Assembly (NCBI RefSeq): GCF_014384985.1
Contig: NZ_JACRSX010000014.1
Location: 23,029-87,028, forward strand
Length of the DNA: 64,000 nt
Direction of reading: 5' to 3'
Source: Jutongia huaianensis
GTDB taxonomy: Bacteria; Bacillota; Clostridia; Lachnospirales; Lachnospiraceae
Made by a program: the position numbers and the translations under genes. Below are positions 61,503 to 64,000 of the stretch, piece by piece (positions within the stretch are counted from its first letter, which is position 1; each line of letters opens with the position of its first letter). The notes beneath the pieces are model-generated. The model saw nothing but the letters and a program-made list of their open reading frames with translations. It was not told the DNA's origin and did no database searches.

Positions 61503-63101
61503 ATGAAAAATGCAATTATTTTGGCGGCAGGAAAATCAAATCGTTTTGCACCTTTTACATATGAACGTCCAAAAGCTTTATTTAGCGTAAAAGGAGAGAT
61601 TTTAATTGAAAGACAGATTAAACAGTTAAGAGAGGCGAACGTAAAGGATATATATATTGTTGTAGGTTATATGAAAGAAAAATTTTTTTGGCTGGAACAA
61701 AAGTATGGCGTTCATCTGTTACTCAATAATAAATTCGGGGAAAAGGGTAATTTATATTCTTTGTATCTGGCAAGACAATATTTAGGTGATACCTTTTTAT
61801 GCTGTGCAGATCATTATTTTCTTCATAATCCATTTCTTGATGCCAATAAGGAAAATCGTTCCTACAGAGCGGTTTCTTATCAGCAGGGGAAATTTTTGGA
61901 GTTTGGAGTAGTTTGTTCTGATGCTGATGTGATAACTCGGGTTATGATTGGCGGCTGCGATTCTCTGGCAATGGTTGGCCCTGCATATATGAATAGGGGG
62001 TTTAGCGAAAAATTCCGAACCTTGTTAGAAAAGGAAATTAATGATTTTGGCGTTTCTTCTATGTTTTGGGAGGAGTTTTATGCAAAACATATCAGTGAAT
62101 TAACACTGTACAAAAAAGAATTTCTCGATACAGAGATCTTGGAATTTGAATGTATTGACGATTTAAGAGCATTCGATTCGGAATTTTTAGCTAATATAGA
62201 TTCAAATATTGTTTCTAATATATGTGAAACACTAATGTGCAATCGAAATGATATTGTTAATATCGAAGTGATTAATGCGGGATTAACGAATGTGTCATTT
62301 TCGTTTGAATGTAATGATAAAAGATATGTTTATCGGCATCCGGGAGGTACATCTGACAGTTTGATCGATAGACATAGCGAGATTATTGCACAGAATATTG
62401 CAAAAAAAATCGAAATAGACAAATCAACCATACGAATTGATGAAGCGGGTTGGAAGATTTCCAACTATATATATAAACCTCGAAATTGCGATTTTAAGAA
62501 TAATGCAGACCAAAGAAATCATGCTATGAAGGATCTCAGATGTCTTCACAGTCAGAATTATGATGAAAATATAAAGATATTTGACGATGTTGAGGAAGGA
62601 AAACGCCTGATGAAGATAGCTTCTGCAACAAAGGGAAATTTATTTGATGAATTTTCGGACATTATAGAAAAAGTGGAGAAGCTATATGAATATATAAAAG
62701 CGGACGCGGACAGACTCGGTTTAAAAAAGGTTTTATGTCATAACGATACATATGAAGCAAATTGTTTATATGATGAAAGTGGCGAAATATATTGGATTGA
62801 CTGGGAATATGCCGGATTAAATTATGCTGCAAATGATATCGCATGTATTTTATGCCGGGACAATTTTACAGAAGATCAGATTGATGCGTATTTAAAGTCT
62901 TTTTTGGGAAGAAGTCTGACCAGGGAGGAAGATAGATATCATAGAGCATTTATACCAATTGCGGCATTTTACTGGTTTTGCTGGGGGTTGTATAAGGGAA
63001 GTGTGGGAGATGATGATGGTTTCTTCTTCCTGCCGGCATATAGAAATTTGGTTAAATATTTGGATGTAGCTTTGGAGAGCTATGAAAATGAAGTGATGTA
63101 A
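61503..63101 (+). CDS. LicC-like cytidylyltransferase fused to a LicA-like (choline-type) kinase
   Basis: A 532-residue two-domain protein; ATG 61503 follows AGAGGAGAG. Residues 1-225 are a nucleotidyltransferase: AIILAAGKSNRFAPFTYERPKAL, EILIERQIKQLREANVKDIYIVVGY, and CCADHYF. Residues about 250-532 are a choline/ethanolamine kinase-type APH fold: INAGLTNVSFSFE, LCHNDTYEANCLYDE (catalytic H-N-D...N) and WIDWEYAGLNYAANDIA. Together they would phosphorylate an alcohol and activate it to the CDP form, as LicA and LicC do for choline. With licD beside it this is a compact decoration pathway. The alcohol may be choline or another compound. Confidence 0.8.
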   Translation: MKNAIILAAGKSNRFAPFTYERPKALFSVKGEILIERQIKQLREANVKDIYIVVGYMKEKFFWLEQKYGVHLLLNNKFGEKGNLYSLYLARQYLGDTFLCCADHYFLHNPFLDANKENRSYRAVSYQQGKFLEFGVVCSDADVITRVMIGGCDSLAMVGPAYMNRGFSEKFRTLLEKEINDFGVSSMFWEEFYAKHISELTLYKKEFLDTEILEFECIDDLRAFDSEFLANIDSNIVSNICETLMCNRNDIVNIEVINAGLTNVSFSFECNDKRYVYRHPGGTSDSLIDRHSEIIAQNIAKKIEIDKSTIRIDEAGWKISNYIYKPRNCDFKNNADQRNHAMKDLRCLHSQNYDENIKIFDDVEEGKRLMKIASATKGNLFDEFSDIIEKVEKLYEYIKADADRLGLKKVLCHNDTYEANCLYDESGEIYWIDWEYAGLNYAANDIACILCRDNFTEDQIDAYLKSFLGRSLTREEDRYHRAFIPIAAFYWFCWGLYKGSVGDDDGFFFLPAYRNLVKYLDVALESYENEVM

Positions 63102-63138
63102 TAAATTGAATTTTTATCATAACAGAGAGGTGAAATGT

Positions 63139-63843
63139 GTGATAACAGCAATGGTTCTTGCGGGTGGAAACGGTACGCGGGTAGGTGCGGACTGTCCGAA
63201 ACAGTTTGTGAAAGTTTTAGGAAAGCCCGTATTGGTGTATACAATAGAAATATTTCAGAATCATCCGGAGGTTGATGTGGTTGAGGTGGTTTGTCACAAA
63301 GACTGGATTGACTCATTACAGGAAATGATCAGAAAGTATCACTTAACGAAGGTTAAATGGGTCGTGGCAGGTGGAGAAAACTTTCAAAAATCCGTTTTAA
63401 ATGGTCTGGAGCGTTTAAAGAAAGAAATAAATCTGGAAGATTATGTTTTAATACATTATGGCGCCTCTCCATTTACATCGGATAAGATTGTTACAGATGT
63501 TATCCGTGTTACGAAAGAAAAAGGTTCAGCTGTAACGAGTACCCCTTGTTATCAATTAATGGGGAGTAATGATATCGATGGAACAAGCAGGTCATGGGTG
63601 GACAGAGATCAATATATACAGATTGCAAGTCCCTATGGCTTTCAATTTTCATATTTGTGCGATATTTATGAACGGGCAGAACAAAAGGGATTAATAGAAA
63701 CAACAGATCCTCATACAACATCTTTGATGTATGCGTTGGGAGATACTGTGTATCAGGCATATGGAGATCAAACTAATATTAAAATTACGACAAAAGAGGA
63801 TCTGAAGCTTTTTGAAGGGTATACCCTTTTAAAACAAAAATAA
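63139..63843 (+). CDS. IspD/TarI-like cytidylyltransferase, divergent
   Basis: A 234-residue enzyme of the IspD/TarI family. GTG 63139 follows AGAGAGG; the frame is open to TTG 63106. The CTP site is normal: MVLAGGNGTRVGADCPKQFVKVLGKPVLVYT, and NIKITTKEDLKLFE near the end. The motif that in IspD reads H-D-x-A-R-P is HYGASPF here, so the aspartate and arginine that contact substrate and phosphate are replaced by Tyr and Ser. It is unlikely to be the housekeeping isoprenoid enzyme. It may activate a polyol phosphate or related group for the glycan. Confidence 0.78.
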   Translation: MITAMVLAGGNGTRVGADCPKQFVKVLGKPVLVYTIEIFQNHPEVDVVEVVCHKDWIDSLQEMIRKYHLTKVKWVVAGGENFQKSVLNGLERLKKEINLEDYVLIHYGASPFTSDKIVTDVIRVTKEKGSAVTSTPCYQLMGSNDIDGTSRSWVDRDQYIQIASPYGFQFSYLCDIYERAEQKGLIETTDPHTTSLMYALGDTVYQAYGDQTNIKITTKEDLKLFEGYTLLKQK

Positions 63844-63906
63844 CGTGATACAGAGAAATGAAGAGCAGGAACTAAAAATTGGGGAGTGTCCCAAAGTTTG
63901 TGTAAA

Positions 63907-63950
63907 CCTTCAAACTGATGTAAGATAACATTACTCAGTTTGGAGGTTTT
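63907..63950 (+). promoter_or_regulatory. Hairpin hiding the transposase ribosome site
   Basis: CCTTCAAACTGA (63907-63918) pairs with TCAGTTTGGAGG (63935-63946), one G-U, and TTTT follows. The 3' arm contains the GGAGG of the transposase gene. Transcripts entering from outside would fold and block translation, or terminate. Confidence 0.65.
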
Positions 63951-63954
63951 TATT

Positions 63955-64000
63955 ATGGCAAGAAGAAAAAGTGATTCACCACAAAAAGCAGCAATGCGCG
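63955..64000 (+). CDS. Transposase, N-terminal fragment
   Basis: ATG 63955 lies eight bases after GGAGG and opens a frame of 15 codons to the window end, MARRKSDSPQKAAMR. This basic start resembles IS256-family (Mutator-type) transposases. The catalytic DDE residues are outside the window, so the family is judged from the start and the element end only. Confidence 0.55.
   Translation, partial: MARRKSDSPQKAAMR

Larger units (their letters stand above)
63884..64000 (+). mobile_element. Left end of an IS256-type insertion sequence (cut by window edge)
   Basis: From about 63884 the sequence reads GAGTGTCCCAAAGTTTGTGT, resembling ends of IS256-family elements in gut clostridia, followed by a hairpin and a transposase start. 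The right end is outside the window, so the inverted repeat and target duplication cannot be checked. Confidence 0.6.

Noticed and set aside
1..64000. tRNA, rRNA, CRISPR arrays, prophage or defence modules
   Set aside because: None seen: no cloverleaf-like segments with CCA ends, no regularly spaced repeats, no phage or restriction genes among the frames.

Overview
The window reads as a chromosome segment of a motile, anaerobic, low-to-mid-GC Firmicute of the Lachnospiraceae type (Roseburia/Eubacterium-like). The basis is the gene order mraZ-rsmH-ftsL-pbp-pbp-mraY-murD-ftsW-divIB-ftsZ, strong AGGAGG ribosome binding sites, a four-subunit ferredoxin-dependent 2-oxoacid oxidoreductase, tandem flgK genes and Bacillus-type FliW/CsrA and sigma-D promoters. 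The genus is an inference. No tRNA, rRNA or CRISPR array was seen.

Layout. 1-2.3 kb: end of a cardiolipin synthase, a small zinc-ribbon protein and ruvAB, closed by a terminator. 2.5-14.4 kb: the division and cell wall (dcw) cluster, led by a sigma-A promoter with a three-repeat MraZ operator and ending with ftsZ, which has its own promoter. murG, murC, murE and murF are not in it. 14.5-21.7 kb: a CPBP membrane protease, two c-di-GMP proteins (a LacI-type sensor fused to GGDEF, and PAS-GGDEF-EAL with a degenerate GGDEF), a GH13 glycosidase fused to a VOC/glyoxalase domain, and dCMP deaminase. 21.8-23.5 kb (minus): GH27 alpha-galactosidase and YqeY. 23.8-27.8 kb: a 2-oxoacid:ferredoxin oxidoreductase operon with a LysR regulator. 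28-32.3 kb (minus): a type II topoisomerase pair, most like topoisomerase IV. 32.5-33.8 kb: a lysA-type decarboxylase.

33.8-46 kb is a late flagellar block: flgM, flgN, two flgK genes, flgL, fliW, csrA, flaG, fliD, fliS, a coiled-coil protein and flagellin. Sigma-D (FliA-type) promoters precede flgM, flaG and flagellin. The flagellin leader carries two perfect hairpins with GGA in the loop, as expected for CsrA control relieved by FliW.

46-63.9 kb is a more A+T-rich flagellin glycosylation island. It contains a Maf/DUF115 transferase, a 922-residue glycosyltransferase-helical-Maf fusion, a stand-alone copy of the fusion's central helical domain, a DUF2920 hydrolase, two glycosyltransferases, pseudaminic-acid genes pseB, pseI and pseF (pseC, pseH and pseG absent), an ATP-grasp enzyme, an SHMT-like PLP enzyme with altered active-site residues, a LicD transferase, a LicC-LicA-like cytidylyltransferase/kinase fusion and an IspD/TarI-like cytidylyltransferase. 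The island probably makes a CMP-activated nonulosonate and a second nucleotide-activated group and attaches both to flagellin. A fourth sigma-D promoter at 54.84 kb drives a short leader with GGA motifs, a 25-codon ORF and a terminator ahead of pseB. The window ends inside an IS256-type insertion sequence.

Most notable: the island from Maf to IspD-like genes, with its divergent SHMT and second activation pathway; the GT-helix-Maf fusion and its detached helical domain; the leader at 54.84-54.97 kb; the hairpin array between flgN and flgK; and the GH13-VOC fusion.
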